Source: Microbacterium sp. Root53 (GTDB lineage Bacteria > Actinomycetota > Actinomycetes > Actinomycetales > Microbacteriaceae). From it: a stretch of DNA of 64,000 nucleotides. Under the pieces are notes generated by a model, which searched no databases, was not told the DNA's origin, and was given only the letters and a program-made list of their open reading frames with translations. Below are positions 27,973 through 36,745 of this stretch, one piece after another. Position 1 is the stretch's first letter. The number at the start of each line of letters is the position of its first letter. The stretch covers positions 32,768 through 96,767 of the forward strand of contig NZ_LMFR01000024.1 in the NCBI RefSeq assembly GCF_001426925.1, written 5' to 3'. The position numbers and the translations under genes are program-made.

Positions 27973-28070
27973 CCGACACAACGCAGGACCTCCGCCGCCG
28001 AACGGCGTGTCGCAGCCGGCAGACCGTCCCGACACGCCCGGGATCGCGCAGAGGTCCTGCGTTGTGTCGG
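27973..28070. repeat. Large palindromic repeat at the menE end (copy 1, likely terminator)
   Basis: Perfect 20-base arms, CCGACACAACGCAGGACCTC and its complement, enclose an inner stem GGCGTGTCG/CGACACGCC, giving a branched hairpin of 98 bases. It lies between convergent menE and the MarR gene. A related copy is at 49710-49807. Confidence 0.75.
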
Positions 28071-28085
28071 GGAAGGGGCGGGCGG

Positions 28086-28550
28086 TCACTCGCCCGACAG
28101 CAGACCCTGGCGCTGGGCGCCCGCGAGCATGGTGCGGAGCATGCGGCGCAGCTCGCGTCGGTCGCCCGCACTGAGGTCGCCCGCCAGCACGGTCTCGAGC
28201 CCGTCGACGCGCGGGCGCAGCTCCGCCACGCGGGCCCGGCCCTCGTCGGTCAGCTGCAGCACGTTGCGGCGGCGGTCGTCCGGGTCCTGCGCGCGCTCGA
28301 TCAGGCCGCGGCGGGTCATCCGGGCGACGAGATCCGCGATGGTCGAGCGGTCCAGGTCGAGCTCGGCGCCGAGCGACGCCTGGCTCGATCCGGGCAGCCG
28401 CTCGAGCACCGTCAGCACCGCGTACTGCACGCTCGTGATGTCGCGCGACACGTCGCGCTGCCACGCGGCGAGGTGCAGCTGCTGCGCGCGGCGCAGCAGG
28501 TGACCCAGATGGCGCAGCGGCTCCGGTTCGTCGTCGAGAGGGGCGTCCAC
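28086..28550 (-). CDS. MarR family transcriptional regulator
   Basis: A 154-residue winged-helix regulator: S-V-Q-Y-A-V-L-T-V-L-E, then the recognition region D-L-D-R-S-T-I-A-D-L-V-A-R-M, then the wing D-P-D-D-R-R-R-N-V-L-Q-L-T. It lies 35 bases downstream of the flavin monooxygenase gene on the same strand, so it probably controls that gene in response to an aromatic compound. GTG 28550 is preferred over an upstream ATG because CAGGAT lies six bases before it. Confidence 0.88.
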   Translation of the reverse strand: MDAPLDDEPEPLRHLGHLLRRAQQLHLAAWQRDVSRDITSVQYAVLTVLERLPGSSQASLGAELDLDRSTIADLVARMTRRGLIERAQDPDDRRRNVLQLTDEGRARVAELRPRVDGLETVLAGDLSAGDRRELRRMLRTMLAGAQRQGLLSGE

Positions 28551-28556
28551 CCGATC

Positions 28557-28562
28557 ATCCTG
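28557..28562 (-). promoter_or_regulatory. -10 element for the MarR gene
   Basis: CAGGAT on the minus strand ends six bases before GTG 28550. This would let the regulator be made independently of the monooxygenase transcript. Confidence 0.38.
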
Positions 28563-28585
28563 CCCCAGCCGGGGCCTCACGGCCG

Positions 28586-30517
28586 TCAGGACGCGGGCAC
28601 CGGCTCGGCGGCGGGCAGCAGGATGCCCTCGAAGAACGCCGCCAGCTCGTCGTGCGCGTCGAGCGGCAGCACGTGCGCGACGAACTGGTCGGGACGCACG
28701 ACGACCAGCGCGCCCGAGGCGCGGTCGACGCCGCGGTCGCGGTAGACGTCGATCCCGGCCGTCACGGCCGAGCCGACCGGCGCGGCGGTGAACGCCTTCT
28801 CATAGTCGACGAGACCGAGCCGGCCGGTGTGCGGGCGCAGGATGTCCGGGAGCCCGGCGAAGTCGATGTCGTGCAGGTGCGCCTGCAGGACGCCGCGCAC
28901 GTCGAAGACCGCGTCGACGTCGTCGCCGTCGCGGCGGGTCCGCACGACCGGGGAGGCCGGATCCGTCTCGAGCCAGTCGCACAGCGCACGCAGGCGGGTC
29001 TCGTCGGCGTCGGCGAACGCGTACAGCCGCCAGCGGCCGTCGGCCTCGTGGGCGTGGCCGAGCTCCATCAGGCGCCCGTCGCCGACCCGCACGACCGGCG
29101 CGGAATGGAAGCGCGTGCCGATCTCGAACCCCGTCGCGAGGTGCTGGTGCTCGTCCGTGCCGGTGAGGGTCGACGCGGTGTACCGGGCCGCGACCCCCGC
29201 GGTGTAGCGGCCCTGCCGCATCCAGTACCGCGCGAGCTCCTCGGGGGAGATACCGCCCCGTTCGGGGTGCGCCGGATCCTTCGCGGGCTGCGCCAGCATG
29301 GCCGACCACTCCCGGTCGAAGTCGATCAGCTCCTGCGCGATCGGGCGGCGCTCGGCGTCGTACGTCTCGAGCAGCGTCGCGGGCGCGCGCCCCTCGAGCA
29401 CGGCCGCGAGTTTCCAGCCGAGGTTGTAGGCGTCCTGCATCGAGACGTTCATGCCCTGGCCCGCCTTGGCGCTGTGGGTGTGGCACGCGTCGCCGGCGAT
29501 GAAGACGCGCGGCGTGCGGCCGCGCCCGGCGGCGTCGTCGAAGCCGTCCGCGATGCGCTGCGCGACCTCGTACACCGAGAACCACACGGTCTCGCGGACG
29601 TCGAGCGTGTATGGGTGCAGCACGCCGTTTGCGACCTCGACGAGCTCCTCGGCGGACATCGCGCGCACGCGCTCGCGGCTCTCCTCGGTGACCGTCCCGA
29701 GGTCGACGTACAGTCGCGCGAGCCGCCCGCCCTCGCGCGGGATGATCAGGATCGAGCCCTTGCCGGCCGACTGGATCATGGTCTTGAACCGCAGGTCGGG
29801 GAAGTCCGTGTCGGCGAGGACGTCCATGACGCCCCACGCGTGGTTCGCGGCGTCGCCCGAGAGCGAGCGGTCGATCGCCTTGCGCATGGCGCTGCGCGCC
29901 CCATCGGCCCCGACGACGTACCGGGCCCGGATGGTCCGGGTGCGGCCGGTCGGGCCCTGGCCGTCCACGTGGGCGAGCGTCACCCGCACGGGGCGATCAT
30001 CGTCGTCGTCGACCTCGAGGCCCTCGAATGCCCACCCGTAGTCCGGCTCCAGGCGCGACGGCTGCGCCTTCATCGCGTCGAGCAGGTAGTCGTGCACGCG
30101 CGCCTGGTTCATGATCACGTGCGGCATCTCGCTCAGGCCGTCCTCGACGTCCTGCACGCGGCTCGTCCGCACGATCCGGCTGCGGTCGTCCGGATCCGGC
30201 TGCCACATGATCGTCTCGTTGACCCAGTACGACTCCTCGAGCAGCCGGCGGGCCACGCCGAACGCCTGGAGCATCTCGACCGAGCGGCACGCGACGCCGT
30301 CGGCCTGGCCCCGCAGCAGCCGGCCCGTGCGGCGCTCCACGATGCGCGTCCGGATGCCGGGAAAGCGCGCCAGTTGGGCCGCCAGGACGAGGCCGGCGGG
30401 ACCGGTGCCGACGATCAGGACGTCGACCTCGTCGGGCAGGCCGGGGGTCCAGTGCGCCGGCGCGGCCGGGGCGATCGTCGGGTCGCCCCCGTGGTACCCG
30501 TCCTGGAAGAACTGCAT
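28586..30517 (-). CDS. FAD-dependent aromatic monooxygenase (phenol 2-monooxygenase-like)
   Basis: A 643-residue flavoprotein hydroxylase. The FAD-binding Rossmann motif is I-V-G-T-G-P-A-G-L near residue 35, the D-G motif is V-V-G-A-D-G-A-R-S, and the G-D motif is F-I-A-G-D-A-C-H-T-H-S. A C-terminal thioredoxin-like domain (about 470-640) is typical of phenol hydroxylases. It would hydroxylate a phenolic substrate using NADPH and oxygen; the substrate is unknown. GAAGGAG before the ATG supports the start. A MarR gene follows it. Confidence 0.92.
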   Translation of the reverse strand: MQFFQDGYHGGDPTIAPAAPAHWTPGLPDEVDVLIVGTGPAGLVLAAQLARFPGIRTRIVERRTGRLLRGQADGVACRSVEMLQAFGVARRLLEESYWVNETIMWQPDPDDRSRIVRTSRVQDVEDGLSEMPHVIMNQARVHDYLLDAMKAQPSRLEPDYGWAFEGLEVDDDDDRPVRVTLAHVDGQGPTGRTRTIRARYVVGADGARSAMRKAIDRSLSGDAANHAWGVMDVLADTDFPDLRFKTMIQSAGKGSILIIPREGGRLARLYVDLGTVTEESRERVRAMSAEELVEVANGVLHPYTLDVRETVWFSVYEVAQRIADGFDDAAGRGRTPRVFIAGDACHTHSAKAGQGMNVSMQDAYNLGWKLAAVLEGRAPATLLETYDAERRPIAQELIDFDREWSAMLAQPAKDPAHPERGGISPEELARYWMRQGRYTAGVAARYTASTLTGTDEHQHLATGFEIGTRFHSAPVVRVGDGRLMELGHAHEADGRWRLYAFADADETRLRALCDWLETDPASPVVRTRRDGDDVDAVFDVRGVLQAHLHDIDFAGLPDILRPHTGRLGLVDYEKAFTAAPVGSAVTAGIDVYRDRGVDRASGALVVVRPDQFVAHVLPLDAHDELAAFFEGILLPAAEPVPAS

Positions 30518-30564
30518 CGGAGCTCCTTCGGTCCTGTGCGCGCGGCGCCGCGCGGTGGTCCGAG

Positions 30565-30592
30565 AATATAGTCCGTACCCCAACGATCGCAA
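30565..30592 (-). promoter_or_regulatory. Promoter of the monooxygenase-marR unit
   Basis: On the minus strand, TTGCGA (30592-30587) and TATATT (30570-30565) are separated by 16 bases, a sigma-70-type spacing. The -10 lies within an imperfect palindrome centred on TATA (GGTACGGAC ... TCTCGGACC), a candidate MarR site. Confidence 0.5.
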
Positions 30593-30616
30593 GACCGGAG
30601 GGCGCGGCGTCCGCCG

Positions 30617-30622
30617 TAGGAT
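30617..30622 (+). promoter_or_regulatory. -10 element for menA
   Basis: TAGGAT ends eight bases before GTG 30631, one base more than most start-proximal promoters in this window. Confidence 0.45.
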
Positions 30623-30630
30623 CGTGCATC

Positions 30631-31584
30631 GTGGCGAACAAGAAGACCCGTGGAGTCAGCGGCAACCCGGCCAAGCGCGCGCGTGTGCACACGCCGACCC
30701 CGGCGCGGCGTCCCGTCACGGTCGGGGACTGGATCGGCGCCGCGCGCCTGCGCACGCTGCCGCTCGCCGTGTCGCCGGTCGTGATCGGCACGGGCGCCGC
30801 GATCCTGGTCGGAGACGTCTTCCACTGGGTGATCGCGCTCGCGTGCCTCGTCGTCGCGGTGTCGCTGCAGATCGGCGTCAACTTCGCGAACGACTACAGC
30901 GACGGCATCCGCGGCACCGACGCGCACCGCGTGGGGCCGGCGCGGCTCACCGCCTCCGGGCGTGTGAAGCCGCGCAGCGTGCTGATCGCGGCCTTCGTGT
31001 TCTTCGGCATCGCGGCGATCGCGGGCCTGGCGATCACGATCCGGACGCAGCAGTGGTGGTTCCTCGCGGTGGGCGCGGCGTGCATCGTCGCCGCGTGGTT
31101 CTACACGGGCGGCCGGCGGCCGTACGGATACAACGCGCTCGGCGAGGTGTTCGTGTTCGTCTTCTTCGGCCTGGTCGCCACGCTCGGCACCACGTGGGTG
31201 CAGGCGCAGGCCCTGCCGCAGGAGGCGTGGTTCGGCGCGATCGGCGCCGGCCTGCTCGCCTGCGCCGTGCTGCTCGCGAACAACCTGCGCGACATCGAGC
31301 AGGACGCGCGCGTCGGCAAGCGCACGCTCAGCGTGCTGATCGGCCGGCGCTGGACGCAGGTGCTGTACACCGCGTTCGTCCTGCTGGCCTTCGCGACGTC
31401 GTGGTACCTGGCGTTCTTCTATCCCGTCGCCTGGCTCGCCTCGCTCGCGCTGCTGGCGGCGGGTCCGGCCATCCTGATCGTCTGGACCTACCGCACGCCG
31501 CGCGAGCTGATCACGGCCCTCGCCCTGACCTCGCTCACGTCGCTCGGCTACGCCGGCTTCCTGTTCTGGGCGTTCGTGGGCTGA
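30631..31584 (+). CDS. menA: 1,4-Dihydroxy-2-naphthoate polyprenyltransferase
   Basis: A 317-residue UbiA-superfamily enzyme with about eight helices. The prenyl-diphosphate/magnesium motif is N-F-A-N-D-Y-S-D-G near residue 91, and the second Asp-rich motif is N-N-L-R-D-I-E-Q-D near 216. It attaches the isoprenoid tail to DHNA in the membrane. The Lys/Arg-rich N-terminal 30 residues are a cytoplasmic extension. It is divergent from the flavin monooxygenase. Confidence 0.96.
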   Translation: MANKKTRGVSGNPAKRARVHTPTPARRPVTVGDWIGAARLRTLPLAVSPVVIGTGAAILVGDVFHWVIALACLVVAVSLQIGVNFANDYSDGIRGTDAHRVGPARLTASGRVKPRSVLIAAFVFFGIAAIAGLAITIRTQQWWFLAVGAACIVAAWFYTGGRRPYGYNALGEVFVFVFFGLVATLGTTWVQAQALPQEAWFGAIGAGLLACAVLLANNLRDIEQDARVGKRTLSVLIGRRWTQVLYTAFVLLAFATSWYLAFFYPVAWLASLALLAAGPAILIVWTYRTPRELITALALTSLTSLGYAGFLFWAFVG

Positions 31585-31596
31585 CCTCGTCCGGCT

Positions 31597-31661
31597 CGAG
31601 TGCACACCAGATTTCGTGTGTGTTCGCGTGCCGAATCCACACGAAATCTGGTGTGCACTCG
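31597..31661. terminator. Long perfect hairpin between menA and the DUF4229 gene
   Basis: Perfect 24-base arms, starting CGAGTGCACACCAGATTTCG, surround a 17-base loop between converging genes. No T-run follows on either strand. Confidence 0.65.
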
Positions 31662-31671
31662 CGGCGGCGGG

Positions 31672-31974
31672 TCAGCGGTCGTCGCGGAGGGCGCGCTCGT
31701 TGGCGGCGTCCTCGAGCTCGTCCTCGAGCTGGCGCTCGGTCTTGGGGCGGTCCGCGGCGGCGCGGCGGGCGGCGAGAGACTCCGAGACGTCGGAGAGCGG
31801 GCGCCGGAGGAACAGCACCGAGATGCTCAGCCCGATGAGGGCCGCGAAGATCGCCGCGAGCCACCACAGGCCCTGGAACGCCGGCAGCAGCATCATGAGA
31901 CCGAAGGGCACGAGGAACGCCGCGAGACGCAGCACCGAGTAGAGCAGGAGCGACAGGCCGGCGGACTTCTTCAC
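31672..31974 (-). CDS. DUF4229 domain small membrane protein
   Basis: A 100-residue protein with two hydrophobic helices (about 7-32 and 38-56) and a charged, probably helical C-terminal tail rich in Arg, Glu and Asp. This matches DUF4229, a family of unknown function often found beside menaquinone genes in Actinobacteria. The GTG start is supported by TAGACT six bases upstream. It converges on menA. Confidence 0.85.
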   Translation of the reverse strand: MKKSAGLSLLLYSVLRLAAFLVPFGLMMLLPAFQGLWWLAAIFAALIGLSISVLFLRRPLSDVSESLAARRAAADRPKTERQLEDELEDAANERALRDDR

Positions 31975-31980
31975 CCCTCG

Positions 31981-31986
31981 AGTCTA
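31981..31986 (-). promoter_or_regulatory. -10 element for the DUF4229 gene
   Basis: TAGACT on the minus strand ends six bases before GTG 31974. Confidence 0.45.
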
Positions 31987-32038
31987 GGAGCGGCGCCTGT
32001 GCGCCCGCCGGGCCGAGGGGACGCCCAGCCGGCGAGCC

Positions 32039-32044
32039 TAGGAT
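32039..32044 (+). promoter_or_regulatory. -10 element for the PLDc_N-menD unit
   Basis: TAGGAT ends six bases before GTG 32051. The intervening GAGAAG is too close to the start to serve as a ribosome-binding site. Confidence 0.45.
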
Positions 32045-32050
32045 GAGAAG

Positions 32051-32512
32051 GTGACACGCCTCTTGATCGTCCTCGGCATCGCGGCCGTGGTGTTCTGGGT
32101 CTTCAGCATCGTCGACTGCGCGGTGCAGCCGGCCGGCCGCCACCGCGGCGTCTCGAAGGGCGCCTGGATCGCGATCGTCGTGCTGATCCCGGTGCTCGGC
32201 GGCGTGCTCTGGTTCGCGCTGGGCCGCACCCGCCGGCAGGGGCCCGGTCGCGTCGTCGCCCCCGACGACGACCCGAACTTCCTCGGCACGCTGCACGGCG
32301 TCTCGGCGCAGGACGAGCGCATCCGCCTCCTGGAGGAGGAGCTCGCGCGCCTCGACGCCGAGACCGACCCGCGCGCGCCGAAGCCCGACGACGTGGAGGC
32401 GCGCGCGGAGCCCGGGGACGTGAAGCCGGACGGCGACGGCGACGCGGACGGCGGGTCGCCGACGGATCCGGATGAGCCCGGCCCGGACGACGCGCCGCGC
32501 CGGACCCGCTGA
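32051..32512 (+). CDS. PLDc_N domain membrane protein
   Basis: A 153-residue protein with two N-terminal helices (about 2-22 and 38-57). The F-S-I-V-D-C-A-V and W-I-A-I-V-V-L-I-P-V-L-G-G segments are typical of the phospholipase D N-terminal (PLDc_N) domain, but no catalytic PLD domain follows. The C-terminal half is acidic and disordered, rich in Asp, Pro and Gly. The function is unknown. menD starts one base after its stop, so they are cotranscribed. Confidence 0.88.
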   Translation: MTRLLIVLGIAAVVFWVFSIVDCAVQPAGRHRGVSKGAWIAIVVLIPVLGGVLWFALGRTRRQGPGRVVAPDDDPNFLGTLHGVSAQDERIRLLEEELARLDAETDPRAPKPDDVEARAEPGDVKPDGDGDADGGSPTDPDEPGPDDAPRRTR

Positions 32513-32513
32513 C

Positions 32514-34214
32514 GTGACGCCGGACGACCCCCGCGTGCTGCGGTCGCCCGCCGGCGACGCCGCGGCCGCGCTGCTGGACGAGCTCGTCGCGCGGGGCGTG
32601 CGCCACGCGGTGGTGAGCCCGGGGTCCCGGTCCCAGGCCCTGGCGCTCGCCGCCGCGGCCCTCGAGCGCTCGGGCAGGATCCGCCTGCACGTGCGCATCG
32701 ACGAGCGCGTCGCGGGGTTCACGGCGCTCGGCATCGGCCGCGAGACCGGCGCGCCCGCGGCCGTGATCTGCACGTCCGGCACCGCGGTCGCGAACCTGCT
32801 GCCCGCCGCGCTCGAGGCGCACCACGCGGGCGTGCCGCTGCTGCTGCTCACGGCCGACCGGCCGCCCGAGCTGCGCGGCGTCGGCGCCAACCAGACGACG
32901 GTCCAGCCGGGCATCTTCGGCGGCGCGACGCGGTTCGCGGCGGACGCCGACGTGCCCCAGGGCGACCCGGGAGAGGACGAGGCCGTGCGTGCGCTCGCGC
33001 GCGACGCCTACGACGCCGCCACGGGGCCGGTCCCGGGTCCCGTGCACCTGAACCTGCCGTACCGGGAGCCCCTCGCCGGTTCGCTGCCGGAGTGGTTCGC
33101 GGCCGGGGAGACCCGCGCGGCCTCCGGTGCGCCGCCGGCTCTTGCGCCCGAGCCCGTCGCGCTGGCCCGCGGCCCGCGCACCGTGGTCGTCGCCGGTGCC
33201 GACGCCGGTCCGCGCGCGGAGGAGATCGCGCACGCCGGCGGATGGCCGTTGATCGCCGAGATCGTGAGCGGATCCCGCTTCGGGCGCCAGATCGTGCACG
33301 GCTACCGCGCCCTGCTCCGCGACCCCGAGCTCGGCGGACGCATCGAGCGCGCGGTCGTGCTGGGCCACCCGACCCTCTCGCGCGAGGTGACCGCCCTGCT
33401 GTCGCGCCCCGACGTCGAGGTCGTCGCGGTGCGCGGCACGGGCGAGGCGCTGGACCTGAACCACCGCACGACGGCCGCCGACGCCGTCGCGGTCGCGCCG
33501 GGCGAGCCCGACCGGGAGTGGCTGGGCGCCTGGATGCGGGCGTCGGCCGCGGCCGTCGTCGACCTGGACGCGCCGGCCCCCGATCTCGCGGGCCTCACGT
33601 CCACGGACCCCCGCAAGCGCTCGCACGCGGTCGAGGCCGAGCTCGCGGCCGTCCGGCGGCCGCTCGACCGCGAGCAGCTCGTCGCGGCGGTGTGGGCGGC
33701 GACCTGGCCGCACGACCGGCTGATGTTCGGCTCCTCGCGCCTCGTCCGGGTCGCCGACGCGGTGCTGCCGGGCAAGCGCGTGCCCGTGCACGCCAACCGC
33801 GGGCTCGCGGGCATCGACGGCACGATCGCCACGGGACTGGGCATCGCCCTCGCCAGCCAGGCCGACGGGCGCCCGGGCGTCACTCGCGTGCTGCTGGGCG
33901 ACCTGACGCTGCTGCACGACGTGGGGGCGCTGCTGCTTCCGGAGAGCGAGACCGAGGGCGAGGGCGGGCCGCGCATCCAGCTCGTGGTCGGCAACGACGG
34001 CGGCGGCACGATCTTCGACGGCCTCGAGGTGGCCCGGGTCGCGAGCCCCGACGACATGGCGCGCGTGCAGTACACGCCCCAGGCGGCGAGCCTCGCTGAC
34101 CTCGCGCGCGCCTACGGCTGGGAGCACACGCGGGTCACGACGCGATCCGCGCTCGACCAGGCGCTCATCGCGCCGGGCGCGCGCCGCATCATCGAGGTGC
34201 CGCTCGACCGCTGA
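32514..34214 (+). CDS. menD: 2-Succinyl-5-enolpyruvyl-6-hydroxy-3-cyclohexene-1-carboxylate synthase
   Basis: A 566-residue thiamine-diphosphate enzyme. The N-terminal domain has A-V-V-S-P-G-S-R-S-Q, R-I-D-E-R (with the conserved cofactor-activating Glu) and T-A-D-R-P-P-E-L. The C-terminal ThDP site has L-L-G-D-L-T-L-L-H-D ... N-D-G-G-G-T-I-F. It joins isochorismate and 2-oxoglutarate to form SEPHCHC. GTG 32514 directly follows the upstream stop; an in-frame ATG at 32472 overlapping the previous gene is possible. Confidence 0.95.
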   Translation: MTPDDPRVLRSPAGDAAAALLDELVARGVRHAVVSPGSRSQALALAAAALERSGRIRLHVRIDERVAGFTALGIGRETGAPAAVICTSGTAVANLLPAALEAHHAGVPLLLLTADRPPELRGVGANQTTVQPGIFGGATRFAADADVPQGDPGEDEAVRALARDAYDAATGPVPGPVHLNLPYREPLAGSLPEWFAAGETRAASGAPPALAPEPVALARGPRTVVVAGADAGPRAEEIAHAGGWPLIAEIVSGSRFGRQIVHGYRALLRDPELGGRIERAVVLGHPTLSREVTALLSRPDVEVVAVRGTGEALDLNHRTTAADAVAVAPGEPDREWLGAWMRASAAAVVDLDAPAPDLAGLTSTDPRKRSHAVEAELAAVRRPLDREQLVAAVWAATWPHDRLMFGSSRLVRVADAVLPGKRVPVHANRGLAGIDGTIATGLGIALASQADGRPGVTRVLLGDLTLLHDVGALLLPESETEGEGGPRIQLVVGNDGGGTIFDGLEVARVASPDDMARVQYTPQAASLADLARAYGWEHTRVTTRSALDQALIAPGARRIIEVPLDR

Positions 34215-34289
34215 CCCGGCGGCCTGACACGCGCTCCCGCGCCGGGACACGCGGCCGATCCGTCCTCGTCAGCGGGCGCCGCCGGATGC

Positions 34290-34295
34290 TTGAAT
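34290..34295 (+). promoter_or_regulatory. -10 element for the PPK2 gene
   Basis: TTGAAT preceded by TGC (extended -10) ends seven bases before ATG 34303. An in-frame ATG at 34294 overlaps the hexamer and is therefore less likely. Confidence 0.42.
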
Positions 34296-34302
34296 GTCCC
34301 GC

Positions 34303-35169
34303 ATGACGGCGAAGAGTCAGGTGCAGTGGACCGAGGACGCGCTGACCGCGCTCCGCGTGGGCAAGGGCTTCCGGCTCGACGACGTCGACCCGGAGTCGAC
34401 CCCCGGCTACGCGGGCGACAAGGCCGCGAGCAAGGCCGACCTCGCGGCGGGCCTCGCCGAGCTCGCGGAGTACCAGGAGCGGCTGTTCGCCGCGAGCCGC
34501 GGGGGCACGTCCAAGGACTCGGTGCTGCTCGTGCTGCAGGCCATGGACTCCGCGGGCAAGGGCGGGATCATCCGGCACGTCGTGGGCGGCGTCGATCCGC
34601 AGGGCATCGAGCTGGCGGCGTTCAAGGCGCCCACCGAGGAGGAGCTCGCGCACGACTTCCTGTGGCGCATCGAGAAGCGCGTGCCGCGGCCCGGCATGAT
34701 CGGCGTGTTCGACCGCTCGCACTACGAGGACGTGCTCATCGGCCGCGTGCGGGGCCTCGCCGAGCCGCAGGAGATCGAGCGCCGCTACGGCGCGATCGTC
34801 GACTTCGAGCGGCGCCTGGCGGAGTCCGGCACCCGCATCATCAAGGTCATGCTGCACATCTCGCACGCCGAGCAGGGCGCGCGGCTGATGGAGCGCCTCG
34901 AGCGCCCCGACAAGCACTGGAAGTACAACCCCGGCGACGTGGACGAGCGCGCGCGGTGGCCCGAGTACATGGCGGCCTACCAGACCGCCCTGTCGCGCAC
35001 GTCCACCGACGAGGCGCCGTGGTTCGTGGTGCCGGCGAACCGCAAGTGGTACGCGCGGCTCGCGGTGCAGGCGCTGCTGCTCGAGGTGCTCGAGTCCATC
35101 GACCCGCAGTGGCCCGTCGCCGACTTCGACGTCGCCCTCGAGAAGGAGCGCCTGCGGGCGACCCTCTGA
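34303..35169 (+). CDS. ppk2: Polyphosphate kinase 2 family protein
   Basis: A 288-residue PPK2-family kinase. The Walker A-like motif is L-Q-A-M-D-S-A-G-K-G-G near residue 79, Walker B is G-V-F-D-R-S-H-Y-E-D-V-L near 137, and K-H-W-K-Y-N-P-G-D appears near 205. It transfers phosphate between polyphosphate and nucleotides; whether it favours AMP, ADP or GDP cannot be told here. A single-gene unit ending in a long hairpin shared with metY. Confidence 0.92.
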   Translation: MTAKSQVQWTEDALTALRVGKGFRLDDVDPESTPGYAGDKAASKADLAAGLAELAEYQERLFAASRGGTSKDSVLLVLQAMDSAGKGGIIRHVVGGVDPQGIELAAFKAPTEEELAHDFLWRIEKRVPRPGMIGVFDRSHYEDVLIGRVRGLAEPQEIERRYGAIVDFERRLAESGTRIIKVMLHISHAEQGARLMERLERPDKHWKYNPGDVDERARWPEYMAAYQTALSRTSTDEAPWFVVPANRKWYARLAVQALLLEVLESIDPQWPVADFDVALEKERLRATL

Positions 35170-35196
35170 CGCCGCGCCGGTGGCGCCCCGGCGCTC

Positions 35197-35273
35197 GACG
35201 ACGCGAGACCGCAACCCCGCGCCGAGACGGCAGTGGACCACTGCTGTCCGAGCGCGGGATCGCGGTCTCGTCG
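35197..35273. terminator. Branched hairpin between ppk2 and metY
   Basis: Outer arms GCGAGACCGC and GCGGTCTCG, a second stem CCCGCGC/GCGCGGG and an inner GGCAG/CTGCT pair stack into one 77-base structure between converging genes. Confidence 0.55.
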
Positions 35274-35284
35274 AAGCGGCGTCG

Positions 35285-36613
35285 TCAGACGCGCGCGGCG
35301 CGGCTCACCTCGCGCGCGGCGGCGAGCGCCTGGTCGAGGTCGGCCAGCAGGTCCTCGACGTTCTCGAGGCCGACCGACAGGCGCACCAGGCCGGGCGTGA
35401 CGCCCGCGCTGAGCTGCTGCTCGGGCGTGAGCTGCGAGTGCGTGGTCGAGGCGGGGTGGATGACCAGCGAGCGCACGTCGCCGATGTTGGCGAGGTGGCT
35501 GAACAGCTTCAGCGAGTCCACGAACGTGCGGCCGGCGTCCACGCCGCCCTTGAGCTCGAACGACAGCACCGCGCCGACGCCCTTGGGGGCGTACGCGTTG
35601 GCGGCCGAGTACCAGGGCGAGGTCGGCAGACCCGAGTAGTTGACGGTCGCGACATCCGCGTGGTTATCGAGCCACTCGGCCACGAGCTGCGCGTTGTGCA
35701 CGTGGCGCTCGACGCGCAGCGACAGGGTCTCGATGCCCTGGATGAGCTGCCACGCGCTCTGCGGCGAGATCGAGGCGCCGAGATCGCGCAGCAGCTGCAC
35801 GCGCGCCTTGATGATGTACGCGAGCTCGTCGCCCACCGCCTCGGTGTAGACGGCGCCGTGGTACGAGGGGTCCGGCGTGGTCAGGCCGGGGAAGCGGTCG
35901 CCGTGCTGCGACCACGGGAACGTGCCGCCGTCGACGATCACGCCGCCGATCACGGTGCCGTGCCCGCCGAGGAACTTGGTCGCCGAGTGCACCACGATGT
36001 CGGCGCCGTGCTCGAACGGGCGGATCAGGTACGGCGTCGCGATCGTGTTGTCGACGATGAGCGGCACGCCGGCCTCGTGCGCGGTGTTCGCGACGGTGCG
36101 GATGTCGAGCACGTTGATCTGCGGGTTGCCGATCGTCTCGGCGAAGAACAGCTTGGTGTTCGGGCGGACGGCGGCGCGCCACGCGGCAGGGTCGTCCTGG
36201 TTCTCGACGAAGGTCACGTCGATCCCGAGCTTCGCGAGCGTGTACTTGAAGAGGTTGTACGTGCCGCCGTAGATCGAGCTCGACGAGACGATGTGGTCGC
36301 CGGACTGCGCGATGTTCAGCACCGCGAACGTCGCGGCCGCCTGGCCGCTCGCGAGCAGCAGCGCGCCCGTGCCGCCCTCGAGGGCCGCGAGCCGCTGCTC
36401 GACGACCTCCTGGGTCGGGTTCTGGATGCGCGTGTAGATGTTGCCGGTCTCGGCGAGCGCGAACAGGTTCTTGGCGTGGTCCGAGTCGCGGAAGACGTAC
36501 GACGTGGTCTGGTAGATCGGCGTCGCGCGCGCGCCCGTGACCGGATCCGGCGCCGCACCGGCGTGGATCTGCAGGGTCTCGAAGCGCAGCTGCGCCTGCG
36601 GGGCATCGGTCAT
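35285..36613 (-). CDS. metY: O-acetylhomoserine aminocarboxypropyltransferase (sulfhydrylase)
   Basis: A 442-residue Cys/Met-metabolism PLP enzyme. The PLP lysine is in V-V-H-S-A-T-K213-F-L-G-G-H-G, the ring-nitrogen Asp is in L-I-V-D188-N-T, and the phosphate-binding region is A-S-G-Q-A-A-A-T near residue 89. The length and the Y-Y/T-R-I-Q-N-P-T segment fit MetY rather than the shorter MetB or MetC. It makes homocysteine from O-acetylhomoserine and sulfide. GGAGG before the ATG sets the start; no metX is adjacent. Confidence 0.94.
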   Translation of the reverse strand: MTDAPQAQLRFETLQIHAGAAPDPVTGARATPIYQTTSYVFRDSDHAKNLFALAETGNIYTRIQNPTQEVVEQRLAALEGGTGALLLASGQAAATFAVLNIAQSGDHIVSSSSIYGGTYNLFKYTLAKLGIDVTFVENQDDPAAWRAAVRPNTKLFFAETIGNPQINVLDIRTVANTAHEAGVPLIVDNTIATPYLIRPFEHGADIVVHSATKFLGGHGTVIGGVIVDGGTFPWSQHGDRFPGLTTPDPSYHGAVYTEAVGDELAYIIKARVQLLRDLGASISPQSAWQLIQGIETLSLRVERHVHNAQLVAEWLDNHADVATVNYSGLPTSPWYSAANAYAPKGVGAVLSFELKGGVDAGRTFVDSLKLFSHLANIGDVRSLVIHPASTTHSQLTPEQQLSAGVTPGLVRLSVGLENVEDLLADLDQALAAAREVSRAARV

Positions 36614-36668
36614 GACGGACCTCCGGGATCGGAACGAAGTCTGGCGGCCGAGAGAAGGGCCTGATGAG

Positions 36669-36697
36669 ACGTTACGTCGGCCTCCCTGGACGGGCAA
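36669..36697 (-). promoter_or_regulatory. metY promoter
   Basis: On the minus strand, TTGCCC (36697-36692) and TAACGT (36674-36669) are 17 bases apart, giving a leader of about 50 bases. I found no recognisable riboswitch fold in the leader. Confidence 0.5.
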
Positions 36698-36732
36698 TGG
36701 ACGGGAAACGCGGCGTCACATTCTCCGGCCGG

Positions 36733-36738
36733 TACGGT
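36733..36738 (+). promoter_or_regulatory. -10 element for the SDR gene
   Basis: TACGGT ends seven bases before the ATG at 36746. Confidence 0.38.
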
Positions 36739-36745
36739 TGATGTC

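Noticed and set aside
36614..36745. A SAM riboswitch or other RNA element upstream of metY
   Set aside because: The leader is about 50 bases and I could not draw a conserved multi-helix core. A simple promoter explains the region.
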